Assembly (NCBI RefSeq): GCF_900765565.1
Contig: NZ_CAAFRZ010000254.1
Location: 1 to 14,560 of the forward strand
Source of the DNA: an uncultured Dialister sp.
Lineage (GTDB): Bacteria; Bacillota; Negativicutes; Veillonellales; Dialisteraceae
Reading direction: 5' to 3'
Length of the DNA stretch: 14,560 bases
Shown in pieces: positions 1 through 6,109 of this stretch. The notes beneath the pieces are model-generated. The model searched no databases. It was not told where the DNA came from and saw nothing but the letters and a program-made list of their open reading frames with translations. The position numbers were made by a program, and so were the translations under genes. How positions within the stretch are numbered: the first letter of the stretch is position 1; each line of letters starts with the position of its first letter.

Positions 1-134
1 CATGCAGAACCGTTCCGCTGGAAAAAACGTGAGGTCAAGGGTTCGCAACTTAGGGATACAATCGGAAACTTACGAAATTAGACACTAGCAGCCCCGTGCA
101 GGTGACTCTGACCACCGGCATGCTGATCCGCTAA
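1..134 (+). pseudogene. Possible frame-broken 3' end of a rightward gene
   Basis: The frame beginning at base 1 is open until a TAG at 79-81. The frame beginning at base 3 is open from 54 to a TAA at 132-134 and ends in the residues PVQVTLTTGMLIR, which alternate like a beta strand. One frameshift between 54 and 81 would join them. A bidirectional hairpin terminator lies 17 bases after the TAA and also serves the leftward gene at 200, which is the usual arrangement between two convergent genes. I do not recognise the product, and the window begins inside it. It could equally be non-coding sequence. Whether it is a true pseudogene or a sequencing indel cannot be told from here. Confidence 0.25.
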
Positions 135-150
135 CGCCTGTTTGTATTCA

Positions 151-183
151 AAAAGCCTCGGAGACACAGTCTCCGGGGCTTTT
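151..183. terminator. Bidirectional intrinsic terminator
   Basis: A 15-bp stem (151-165 with 169-183, one G-T wobble) closes a 3-base ACA loop. The arms begin with AAAA and end with TTTT, so both strands end in a U run. It lies 17 bases beyond the stop of the leftward transporter gene at 200 and 17 bases beyond a possible rightward stop at 134, so it would end transcription from both sides. Confidence 0.85.
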
Positions 184-199
184 CAGGTGCACAGATTTC

Positions 200-1165
200 T
201 TATCTGGCCTGCACTTCGGCAGCAGCCGTTTTCTCCTGCGCCGTCTCTTCGTCCCGGCCGACGCACCAGGAAGCGAAGAGGGAGCCCGACACATTGTGCC
301 ATACGGAGAAGATGGCTCCTGCAATACCGCCGGCGGCGGTGAAGTACATGAGGGCCAGGGTAGAGGCAAGGCCGGAATTCTGCATGCCCACTTCGATGGA
401 CATGGCCCGGATCTGGGCTTTGTTCATACCGAACTTTTTAGCGCAGAAATAACCCAGGACCATGCCGCCCAGATTGTGGAGCATCACCACCGCCAGGATC
501 AGGAGACCATTATCCAGGATGGTCCGTCCGGAGAGGGAAACCACGCAGCCCACGGTGAGGATGATGACCAGGGCGGAAAGCATAGGCATGACTCCCGTTA
601 CTTTCGCCACGGCTTTCGGGAAGAAGTAGTTGATGCCGACTCCCAGAAGCAGGGGCAGGAGTACCATTTTGATGATGGAAACCATCATGGCCGTAAAGCT
701 GATGTCCACCCAGGCGCCGGCGATGAGCCAGATGAGGAAGGGGGTCACAAAGGGGGCAAGGATGGTATTCACCATGGTCATGGATACGGACAGGGCCACA
801 TCTGCATGGGCAATGTAGGAAATCACATTGGAAGCAGTGCCGCCGGGGCAGCAGCCCACGAGGACTACGCCGATGGCAATGGCCGGGGGCAGGGCAAAAA
901 TTTTAATAAGCACGAAGGCCAAAGATGGCATGATGACAAACTGCAGAAGGGATCCCAGGGCCACGTTCTTTGGCTGTTTGAAGACGTTTTGGAAGTCCTT
1001 CGGCGAAAGGCTCATGCCCATGCCAAACATGATGATTCCCAGCATGATGGGAATATAAGGCGCCAGGGGCTTCATGACGGAAGGGAAGAATATGCCGAAT
1101 ATACCGGCCAGTATGACTCCCACCGCCATGTACCGGGTGCAGATACGTATGATTTTGGAAAGCAT
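200..1165 (-). CDS. BASS-family (bile acid:Na+ symporter-like) transporter, candidate pantoate/ketopantoate importer
   Basis: This 321-residue membrane protein has about nine or ten hydrophobic segments, as in the bacterial BASS/ASBT fold. Family signatures are GCCPGGTASN at residues 104-113, matching the crossing-helix region with its sodium-binding Ser-Asn (S112, N113), and IEVGMQNSGLAS near 257-268, with E258 and Q262 at the second sodium-site positions. The C-terminus (about 302-321) is a charged tail. AAAGGAG lies 6 bases before the ATG. The gene follows panD by 91 bases with no terminator between them, so it is probably co-transcribed with panC-panD. BASS proteins in bacteria carry varied organic anions. 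Salmonella PanS, of this family, is linked to ketopantoate/pantoate uptake, so the pan neighbours suggest that substrate. Fold assignment is strong; substrate is inference. Confidence 0.9.
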   Translation of the reverse strand: MLSKIIRICTRYMAVGVILAGIFGIFFPSVMKPLAPYIPIMLGIIMFGMGMSLSPKDFQNVFKQPKNVALGSLLQFVIMPSLAFVLIKIFALPPAIAIGVVLVGCCPGGTASNVISYIAHADVALSVSMTMVNTILAPFVTPFLIWLIAGAWVDISFTAMMVSIIKMVLLPLLLGVGINYFFPKAVAKVTGVMPMLSALVIILTVGCVVSLSGRTILDNGLLILAVVMLHNLGGMVLGYFCAKKFGMNKAQIRAMSIEVGMQNSGLASTLALMYFTAAGGIAGAIFSVWHNVSGSLFASWCVGRDEETAQEKTAAAEVQAR

Positions 1166-1256
1166 AACAGGCTCCTTTGAGGACGATAATGGAATGAAGA
1201 CGTTTGGGGCTGTTGGTTTTGGGTGCTGATGGATTTAATCACCGGCACTGATTTCG

Positions 1257-1640
1257 TCAGCCGATTTCCCGTTCTTTTTCAGCGCCCCTTGTCTTCAGGG
1301 GACGGTTGTGTTCATCCACCATGACCACCTTCGGTACGAAGGTGCGGGCTTCTTTTTCATCCATCTGGGCATAGGCGATGATGATTACGATATCGCCGAT
1401 GGCGGTGCACCGGGCAGCGGCTCCGTTCAGGCAGATCACGCCGCTTCCCCGTTTTCCGGGAATCGTGTAGGTTTCCAGGCGGGCGCCGTTATTGTTGTTG
1501 CAGATCTGTACCCGCTCCCCGGGAAGAATGCCGGCGGCGTCCATGAGGTCCTGGTCAATGGTAATGCTTCCCATGTATTCCAGGTTTGCTTCTGTCACCG
1601 TGGCCCGATGAATTTTTCCGTGCATCATTGTATAGGTCAT
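1257..1640 (-). CDS. panD: Aspartate 1-decarboxylase precursor
   Basis: PanD makes beta-alanine from L-aspartate for pantothenate and coenzyme A synthesis. The 127-residue length is normal. The proenzyme self-cleaves between G24 and S25, and both are present at the exact family positions (Y22-M-G-S-I), so S25 would become the pyruvoyl group. Other active-site residues match the E. coli numbering: K9, H11, R54 and Y58, followed by the conserved NGAAA stretch at 72-76. The middle of the protein ([27 protein letters not shown]) is close to what I recall of the Bacillus form. The ATG overlaps the panC stop by one base (TAATG), with GGAGG 6 bases upstream, so translation is likely coupled to panC. 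It acts in the cytoplasm as a tetramer, as known for the family. Confidence 0.97.
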   Translation of the reverse strand: MTYTMMHGKIHRATVTEANLEYMGSITIDQDLMDAAGILPGERVQICNNNNGARLETYTIPGKRGSGVICLNGAAARCTAIGDIVIIIAYAQMDEKEARTFVPKVVMVDEHNRPLKTRGAEKEREIG

Positions 1641-2494
1641 TATTCTGCCTCCAGTACCACGTTATCAATGAGTCTTGTCTTTCCGAACTTCACGGCCACC
1701 GCCAGGAGAACTTTCCCGGTGATGGTGTCCGATACTTCTGTGAGTCCCGGCATGCCGTACATTTCTACGTAGTCAATATCGCTCATAGGTTCTGCCTTGA
1801 TTTCTTCGGTGACCTGGGCAATCAGTTTCGCTTTGCTCCGCTCTCCCTTTTCAAAGGCTTCCTTTGCGTGCTTCAGGCTCCGGGAAAGGACGAGGGCTGC
1901 CTTGTGCTCTTCCGGCGACAGGTACACATTCCGGGAACTCTTGGCCAGGCCATCAGCTTCCCTGACGATAGGCATGATACGGAGGGTGACATTCATGAAC
2001 AGGTCTTCCACCATCCGTTCCAGTACCTGGGTCTGCTGGGCATCCTTCAGGCCGTAGTAAGCCCGGTCACATTCGGTGAGGTTGAAGAATTTCGTGCACA
2101 CCGTGGCCACGCCCCGGAAATGGATGGGTCTTGTGCGGCCGCAGAGAACTTTCGTAATGGGGCCGGTCACTTCCACCCAGGTGGGATCCTTGTGAGGATA
2201 CATTTCTTCCGGCGTCGGCGCAAAGAGCAGGTCCGCTCCCGCTTCTTCCGCGACTTTGCAGTCATGGTCCAGAGTTCTCGGGTATTTGGCGTAGTCCTCG
2301 TTGGGGCCGAACTGGGTGGGGTTCACGAAGACCGTGGTAATGGTCACGTCATTTTCCTTGTGGGCTGCTTTAATAAGGGAAGCATGGCCCTCGTGGAGGG
2401 CTCCCATGGTGGTCACAAGGCCGATGGTTTTCCCTTCCTTTTTGCACTGGTGTACGAAATCCTTCAGTTCACTGATTTTGTGGCAGACAATCAT
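1640..2494 (-). CDS. panC: Pantothenate synthetase (pantoate--beta-alanine ligase)
   Basis: PanC joins pantoate and beta-alanine, using ATP, to give pantothenate. The predicted 284-residue protein has the nucleotidyltransferase HxGH motif ([10 protein letters not shown]34 and H37), GLKDAQQ near 148-154 and the KMSKS-like loop KSSRN at 185-189. The reading frame stays open upstream to 2575. The start at 2494 is preferred because it gives the normal family length, begins with the typical [11 protein letters not shown]-terminus and has an AAAGGA ribosome site 7-8 bases upstream; a start at 2575 would add 27 unrelated residues and overlap a hairpin. PanC supplies the pathway step after PanD, which follows immediately. 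Neither panB nor panE, which make pantoate, is in the window. I see no clear promoter just before the gene, so transcription may come through the structured leader upstream. Confidence 0.97.
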   Translation of the reverse strand: MIVCHKISELKDFVHQCKKEGKTIGLVTTMGALHEGHASLIKAAHKENDVTITTVFVNPTQFGPNEDYAKYPRTLDHDCKVAEEAGADLLFAPTPEEMYPHKDPTWVEVTGPITKVLCGRTRPIHFRGVATVCTKFFNLTECDRAYYGLKDAQQTQVLERMVEDLFMNVTLRIMPIVREADGLAKSSRNVYLSPEEHKAALVLSRSLKHAKEAFEKGERSKAKLIAQVTEEIKAEPMSDIDYVEMYGMPGLTEVSDTITGKVLLAVAVKFGKTRLIDNVVLEAE

Positions 2495-2555
2495 TTTGTC
2501 GTCCTTTCCGGGAAATTTTCCCACTGCTTTTCTGCAACAACGGGACAGGATTCCA

Positions 2556-2589
2556 ATAAAAAAGGCGCACTCCAAAGGGAATGCGCTTT
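2556..2589 (-). terminator. Terminator-like hairpin in the panC leader (second of two)
   Basis: On the minus strand the arms 2586-2578 and 2573-2565 pair (8 of 9, one A-C mismatch) around a 4-base loop. The stem is extended weakly by flanking A-T pairs and is followed by six U residues (the A run at 2558-2563). It ends about 60 bases before the panC start, so if functional it would act as an attenuator or block read-through from upstream. Confidence 0.6.
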
Positions 2590-2678
2590 CCTCAAATCCC
2601 GCAGCCTCTCCGCTTTTTGCACAGCAGGAAACAGCCCCATGGGCTATGGCAGTCAGGAATTTTCCGGAATAAGAATGT

Positions 2679-2709
2679 AAAAAAGCCGCACCCGAAAAAG
2701 GATGCGGCT
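2679..2709 (-). terminator. Terminator hairpin downstream of the structured RNA (first of two)
   Basis: On the minus strand GCCGCA-type arms pair (2709-2703 with 2690-2684, 7 bp). Beyond one mismatch, two more G-C pairs close a short U-rich loop. A run of at least six U follows (A run 2679-2684). It sits about 50 bases after the closing helix of the candidate RNA at 2760-2932. It could end that RNA or act as an attenuator for panC. Confidence 0.75.
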
Positions 2710-2759
2710 GTTATTGAAATCTCTGCATTCGTCTCGGTCATTACAATCCAAGCGATATG

Positions 2760-2932
2760 AATTTTTTCGGAACGGTATTCACCAGGGCCTTTTCCATTTC
2801 CTTTCCGCTGCAGCTCAGCTGATACTGCGCGGGGAAAAAGGAAAATTCCCATTTCTGTGGTTTCCGGCATTCCCGTTTCAGGCTCTCCCCTGGAGATGCC
2901 CATACAGGTCAGTCCGGAACATACCTTCCGAA
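2760..2932 (-). ncRNA. Unassigned structured RNA or panC leader element, three-way junction
   Basis: Read on the minus strand, this gap folds by eye into a closed structure. Closing helix P1 pairs 2932-2921 with 2778-2766 (12 bp, one bulged G). P2 pairs 2919-2914 with 2867-2862 and holds a hairpin P2a (2900-2892 with 2888-2881, 8 bp, one bulged A). P3 is a long rod: 2845-2840 with 2795-2790, 2837-2833 with 2801-2797, 2832-2829 with 2808-2805 and 2828-2825 with 2813-2810. P3 ends in an 11-base loop. A promoter-like sequence starts just before P1, and a terminator follows at 2709-2679. I compared it by memory with SRP RNA, tmRNA, RNase P and TPP, FMN, SAM, glycine, lysine, cobalamin and T-box leaders and saw no clear match. 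A divergent 6S-like RNA or a cis-regulatory leader for panC remains possible. The fold is unverified by energy calculation or covariation. Confidence 0.4.
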
Positions 2933-2936
2933 GACA

Positions 2937-2965
2937 AGGATAAAACAGGACATAATTTCTGTCAA
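2937..2965 (-). promoter_or_regulatory. Candidate sigma-70 promoter for the structured RNA/pan leader
   Basis: Minus strand: a perfect -35 TTGACA (2965-2960), a 17-base spacer and a -10 TATCCT (2942-2937, 4 of 6). Transcription would start near 2930, right at the 5' arm of the P1 helix. The -10 is imperfect, so confidence is modest. Confidence 0.4.
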
Positions 2966-2975
2966 GACAGAAATT
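2954..2975. promoter_or_regulatory. 22-base perfect inverted repeat over the -35 box
   Basis: The arms 2954-2964 and 2965-2975 are exact reverse complements with no spacer, and the TTGACA box lies in the centre. It begins 6 bases after the histidine kinase stop codon. No U run follows on the minus strand, so it is a poor terminator. An operator for a dimeric regulator is as likely; a weak 3' hairpin of the kinase mRNA is the alternative. Confidence 0.45.
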
Positions 2976-2980
2976 TGATT

Positions 2981-4258
2981 TTATTTTGTTTTCAGCAGCA
3001 GGTTGAAAGAAATTCGACCATCCCTGTAGGTGACAGACAGGGGAATGGAAAGGAGGCCGGACAGCTCTTTCGCAATGGAAAGACCGATGCCGTAGCCCGC
3101 TTTCTTACTGTTATGGGACTCGTCATTCCGGTAGAACCGCTCGAAGAACCGGGAATAGTCCACATGGGCGCCGTCCTTGTAATCATTGGATACGGAAACG
3201 AGGAGGCTGTCCTTTTTCTTTTCTTTCTCCACATGAATGGAAATGGTGCCGTCGTCATCGCAGTATTTCACTGCATTGTCCAAAAGGATATGGATGATTT
3301 CTGTCAGGAATTTCTCGTCCGTCTTCACAATGGCATCGGGAGGGCAGGTAATGGTGAGCTTCTTATGCTGACCCTCTGCCAGGAGTTCGAAGTCCTCCCG
3401 GCTCTGGGCGAGGAGCTTTGCCAGGTCGAAGGGCACCTTGTTCAGCTGGGCCTTCGTGGTTTCACCGGCCTTGGAAAGGAGGATGAGATGACTGATGAGG
3501 CCGGACATACGGCGGACCTGTTTCAGGATGCCTTCGGTCCACTGGTTTTTTCCGTTCATCATCTCCATGGCTTCCGCATTGACGGAAATAATGGCCAGCG
3601 GCGTTTTCAGCTCATGGCTGGCGTTCGTGATGAACCGCTTCTGGTTTTCCAGGTTCCGCACAAAGGGCGCAATGGCCCGGTTCGACAGGATTGCAAAGAT
3701 CAGTACGTAGAGAAGGATGCAGATGAGTCCGAACCACATGGAGTAGGACATAAAGGCATGGACATCGGAGAATTCCCTCGTACAGTCCAGAATGACGATG
3801 AGCGTGCCGCCGTCGGCGGTGGCGGTTCTCATATACCCATAGCGGGCCTTGTTTTTCTGGAGGAATCCCACATCGGAAGAAGCGTTCAGGGCAGTCCTTG
3901 CAAATTCCACGGCCTGCTCTTCGGAGAAGGCCACAATGTTTTTGACATTGGCCCCGGTAATCCGGTTCTCACTGTCCAGACGGATGGAGAAATAGCGGAT
4001 CAGGTAGGGGGACTCCGGCGTGTCTTCGGGCCAGGTAGTGCCAAACTGGCTGTTCCAGAAGGAGTTGTCCCCACCCCGGATACGGGAGGGAAGGCTGCCG
4101 CCGTTCTGGGTGATGTAGGTCATGGTGTCGAGGCAATGGGCCCGCATGCCGTAGTACCCCATGAGGTTAATAAGGCCCAGGGCGCCCACCACGATGATGA
4201 CGATGGCCAGGGTGGCGAGGAGGATGAACTGCCGCCTGAGGCGCCTGATGATATTCAT
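2981..4258 (-). CDS. Membrane sensor histidine kinase
   Basis: This 425-residue kinase pairs with the response regulator encoded just upstream. Order of parts: transmembrane helix about 11-33; an extracytoplasmic sensor region about 34-172 with no fold I recognise; second transmembrane helix about 173-192; HisKA helix with the phospho-acceptor H215 in NASHELKTPL; and the ATPase domain with N-box LLDNAVKY (N328), F-box RFFERFYRND (about 379-388) and G-box GYGIGLSIAKEL (about 388-399). All catalytic motifs are intact. The ATG follows the regulator stop by one base, with GGAGG inside the regulator's last codons, so the two are translationally coupled. The stimulus is unknown. The short HAMP-less link between the second membrane helix and HisKA is typical of small Firmicutes kinases of this kind. 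Confidence 0.95.
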   Translation of the reverse strand: MNIIRRLRRQFILLATLAIVIIVVGALGLINLMGYYGMRAHCLDTMTYITQNGGSLPSRIRGGDNSFWNSQFGTTWPEDTPESPYLIRYFSIRLDSENRITGANVKNIVAFSEEQAVEFARTALNASSDVGFLQKNKARYGYMRTATADGGTLIVILDCTREFSDVHAFMSYSMWFGLICILLYVLIFAILSNRAIAPFVRNLENQKRFITNASHELKTPLAIISVNAEAMEMMNGKNQWTEGILKQVRRMSGLISHLILLSKAGETTKAQLNKVPFDLAKLLAQSREDFELLAEGQHKKLTITCPPDAIVKTDEKFLTEIIHILLDNAVKYCDDDGTISIHVEKEKKKDSLLVSVSNDYKDGAHVDYSRFFERFYRNDESHNSKKAGYGIGLSIAKELSGLLSIPLSVTYRDGRISFNLLLKTK

Positions 4259-4259
4259 A

Positions 4260-4934
4260 CTATTCCTCCTTCAGGCCGAGGCGGAAGGACTGGCCTTCTT
4301 CCCCGTAAATGGCAAGGTCCGAATTAATGGCGGAAAGTTTTTCCCGGAGGTAGGAAATATAGATCCATACCACGCTTTCATCCACCCCTTCTTCGCCGCT
4401 CCAGATTTTCTGGAACAGGTAGGATGTGGAAAGCTCCTTGTTTTCATTGAGCATGAAAAGTTTCATGAGCTTTGTTTCCTTGCCGGAGAGTCGGATAGAA
4501 TTGTGGGCGGACAGTTCCTGTTCCTCCGTGTCCAGGCTCGTGGATCCGGCGGACAGGGTGGTGGGAGTGAAATCCTTATTCCGGCGGGTGAGAGAACGGA
4601 CCCGGGCGAGGAGCTCCCCAATGGCAAAGGGCTTTGTGAGATAATCGTCGGCACCGGAATCGAGGCCCGTGATGCGGTCGTCCACTTCGGACTTGGCGGT
4701 GAGCATGATGACCGGCGTCACATCCCCCGCTTCCCGGAGCTCCTTCAGCGCCGTAATACCGTCCTTTACGGGCATCATGATATCAAAAATCATGCAGTCG
4801 TAATTGTTCTTCCGGGCCAGGTCTTCGGCAATGGCCCCGTTTTCTGCCCAGTCCATTTCAAAGCCCTGGTGCTTGAATATGGCCAGCAGCACGTCGGCCA
4901 TGTCTTTTTCATCTTCTGCGAGAAGTAAACGCAT
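4260..4934 (-). CDS. OmpR/PhoB-family response regulator
   Basis: This is a two-domain DNA-binding regulator of 224 residues. The receiver domain (1-115) has the acidic pocket E7-D8, phospho-acceptor D51 in IFDIMMP, T79 and K101 in TKPF. The C-terminal winged-helix domain (about 125-224) carries the family pattern KETKLMKLFMLNENKELS and VDESVVWIYISYLREKL. The last strand reads IYGEEGQSFRLG rather than the common VRGVGY, so the wing is somewhat unusual. GGAGG lies 9 bases before the ATG. It is the first gene of a two-gene operon with the histidine kinase. Its targets are unknown; the panC leader and the palindrome at 2954-2975 directly downstream of the operon are possible but untested sites. 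Confidence 0.96.
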   Translation of the reverse strand: MRLLLAEDEKDMADVLLAIFKHQGFEMDWAENGAIAEDLARKNNYDCMIFDIMMPVKDGITALKELREAGDVTPVIMLTAKSEVDDRITGLDSGADDYLTKPFAIGELLARVRSLTRRNKDFTPTTLSAGSTSLDTEEQELSAHNSIRLSGKETKLMKLFMLNENKELSTSYLFQKIWSGEEGVDESVVWIYISYLREKLSAINSDLAIYGEEGQSFRLGLKEE

Positions 4935-5099
4935 ATGAGTATGCCTCCTTTATGTTATGTAGCAGCTGTGCAGGCATCGGCCTTCGGCCAGGGCTGGAGG
5001 TGCGGCACAGAGAAATCAGGAATGAATGCGCGGCGCACATAGTTTAGAAGCGCCGTGAATTACATGTTTTCTATCCTTAAGCCCAGACGAAGCCCATTC

Positions 5100-5717
5100 T
5101 CAGTGCTCCTGCCTGATCAGGTTTCGTATGGTCTGCATGGACAGGTCGCAGGATGCCAGCTCATCGGCACAGCGCTTCAGTTCCCTCGTAATCATTTCCG
5201 GATTTTTGATATCCTTCTTGTACTTCATCTGGTGCTCCAGGCTGGCCCAGGAATCCATGGCGATGGTGCGAAGCTGGATTTCTACGAAGAAATGGCCGGG
5301 ATTTCTTCCCTTTACATCTTCGAAGGGAGCCGCAAGGTCGATGATCATGTGGTAGCTCCGGTAACCGTTGGGCTTGGCGTTTTTGATATAATCCTTGCCC
5401 TTCACCACCGTTACCCCGGGAAGGGAGGAAATGAAACGGATATTGTCATAGATGTCATTCAGGAAGCAGCAGACAATGCGCAGGCCGATGGCATCGTGGA
5501 TATGGTAGAGTGCAGATACCGGCGTAGGAGGCAGGTCCTTGCGGTGGCATTTTTCCACCATGCTGTCTTCCGACTTGATGCGGTAAATCAGGTGTTCGTA
5601 GGCTCCTTCGCCGTATTCTTCCTGGTGGGAACGGTTAAATTCCTGGATTCTGGAAACCAGGGAATCCATGATTTTGGGGAGCACCTCTTTCCAGGCGCCG
5701 TAGATTGATTCAGTCAT
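5100..5717 (-). CDS. Small alarmone synthetase, RelQ/YjbM-like GTP pyrophosphokinase
   Basis: The protein transfers pyrophosphate from ATP to GDP or GTP to make (p)ppGpp. It is 205 residues, the size of single-domain synthetases, with no hydrolase, TGS or ACT domain. RelA/SpoT synthetase motifs are HDAIGLRIVC (D75, R80), KPNGYRSYH at 115-123 (the G-loop) and VEIQLRTIAMDSWASLEHQMKYK from 145, with E146 in the catalytic position. The C-terminal helix is like RelQ/YjbM, a tetramer in relatives. The frame is open to 5903, but the start at 5717 is chosen because an extended -10 promoter (5757-5765) lies inside the longer version and the residues before M63 do not look like the family. The Shine-Dalgarno is weak. 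The gene is divergent from typA. Confidence 0.92.
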   Translation of the reverse strand: MTESIYGAWKEVLPKIMDSLVSRIQEFNRSHQEEYGEGAYEHLIYRIKSEDSMVEKCHRKDLPPTPVSALYHIHDAIGLRIVCCFLNDIYDNIRFISSLPGVTVVKGKDYIKNAKPNGYRSYHMIIDLAAPFEDVKGRNPGHFFVEIQLRTIAMDSWASLEHQMKYKKDIKNPEMITRELKRCADELASCDLSMQTIRNLIRQEH

Positions 5718-5756
5718 TCTTTGTCCATTCACTTTCTTTACATAAGTTTTCACCCT

Positions 5757-5765
5757 ATTATAGCA
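5757..5765 (-). promoter_or_regulatory. Extended -10 promoter of the alarmone synthetase
   Basis: Minus strand TGC-TATAAT (5765-5757), a perfect extended -10, with no good -35 at 17 bases. Transcription would start near 5750, giving a leader of about 33 bases before the ATG at 5717. This decides the start codon of that gene. Confidence 0.7.
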
Positions 5766-5816
5766 TGAATGGAAGAGAGAAAAGGCAGCGGTTTTCAGTG
5801 GGGAATAACCAGAGTC

Positions 5817-5940
5817 AAACGCGTGAGGGCTTCTGGCTGCTGGCCTCTGGCAACCGGGAAGGCTGATCAGGCCCTCCGGGCCGGAATATTCCATCTGCAG
5901 CAAAGCCGCGGACCAATAGCGCCGCAGGCTGGTGCCTTCG
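5817..5940. repeat. Degenerate copy of a dispersed intergenic repeat
   Basis: The stretch from 5817 (GGGCTTCTGGCTGCTGGC and what follows, then GGGAAGGCTGATCAGGCC) aligns with the left arm of the palindromic repeat at 7985-8146. GCGCCGCAGGCTGG at about 5919-5933 resembles the inner part of the copy at the right end of the window. The right arm is not recognisable. It fills most of the gap between the two divergent promoters. A similar motif (CTGCnGCAAAGCCGC) occurs at 5894 and near 13027. Confidence 0.5.
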
Positions 5941-5978
5941 ATTTCGACTTCAATCGGGGTCTCTCATTCATATTTCTC

Positions 5979-6008
5979 TTTACCTGCTGCCTCTCAGTAT
6001 GTTATAAT
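5979..6008 (+). promoter_or_regulatory. Upstream promoter of typA
   Basis: TTTACC (5979-5984, 4 of 6) is followed by an 18-base spacer and a perfect TATAAT (6003-6008) preceded by TGT, an extended -10. It is the first of two tandem promoters. Confidence 0.6.
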
Positions 6009-6029
6009 AAATCGTATTTACCGATACTA

Positions 6030-6058
6030 TAAACAATCCCTTTTCTCTGTGCTATAAT
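6030..6058 (+). promoter_or_regulatory. Proximal promoter of typA
   Basis: TAAACA (6030-6035, 4 of 6) is followed by a 17-base spacer and a perfect TATAAT (6053-6058) preceded by TGC. Transcription would start near 6065, leaving a 45-base leader. Tandem near-consensus promoters fit strong, growth-linked expression. Confidence 0.65.
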
Positions 6059-6109
6059 AACGGAGATACATTGTTTTTAGCTGTATACCCGAGGGGGAAA
6101 GAAGAAGAA

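Noticed and set aside
2592..2903. 103-residue minus-strand open frame in the gap before panC
   Set aside because: Its translation has no domain or signal peptide and no ribosome site, and it runs through the proposed RNA helices and a terminator hairpin. A structured RNA explains the stretch better.
2563..2940. T-box, TPP, SAM, FMN, lysine or cobalamin riboswitch upstream of panC
   Set aside because: I looked for the conserved core strings of these classes on the minus strand and did not see them. The RNA is therefore left unassigned rather than named.
2702..4327. 541-residue open frame on the plus strand
   Set aside because: It is antisense to the histidine kinase gene and has no start context or recognisable domain; the kinase frame carries intact catalytic boxes.
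5718..5903. 62-residue N-terminal extension of the alarmone synthetase
   Set aside because: A perfect extended -10 promoter lies inside it, part of it is a decayed repeat, and the protein from 5717 already has full family length.
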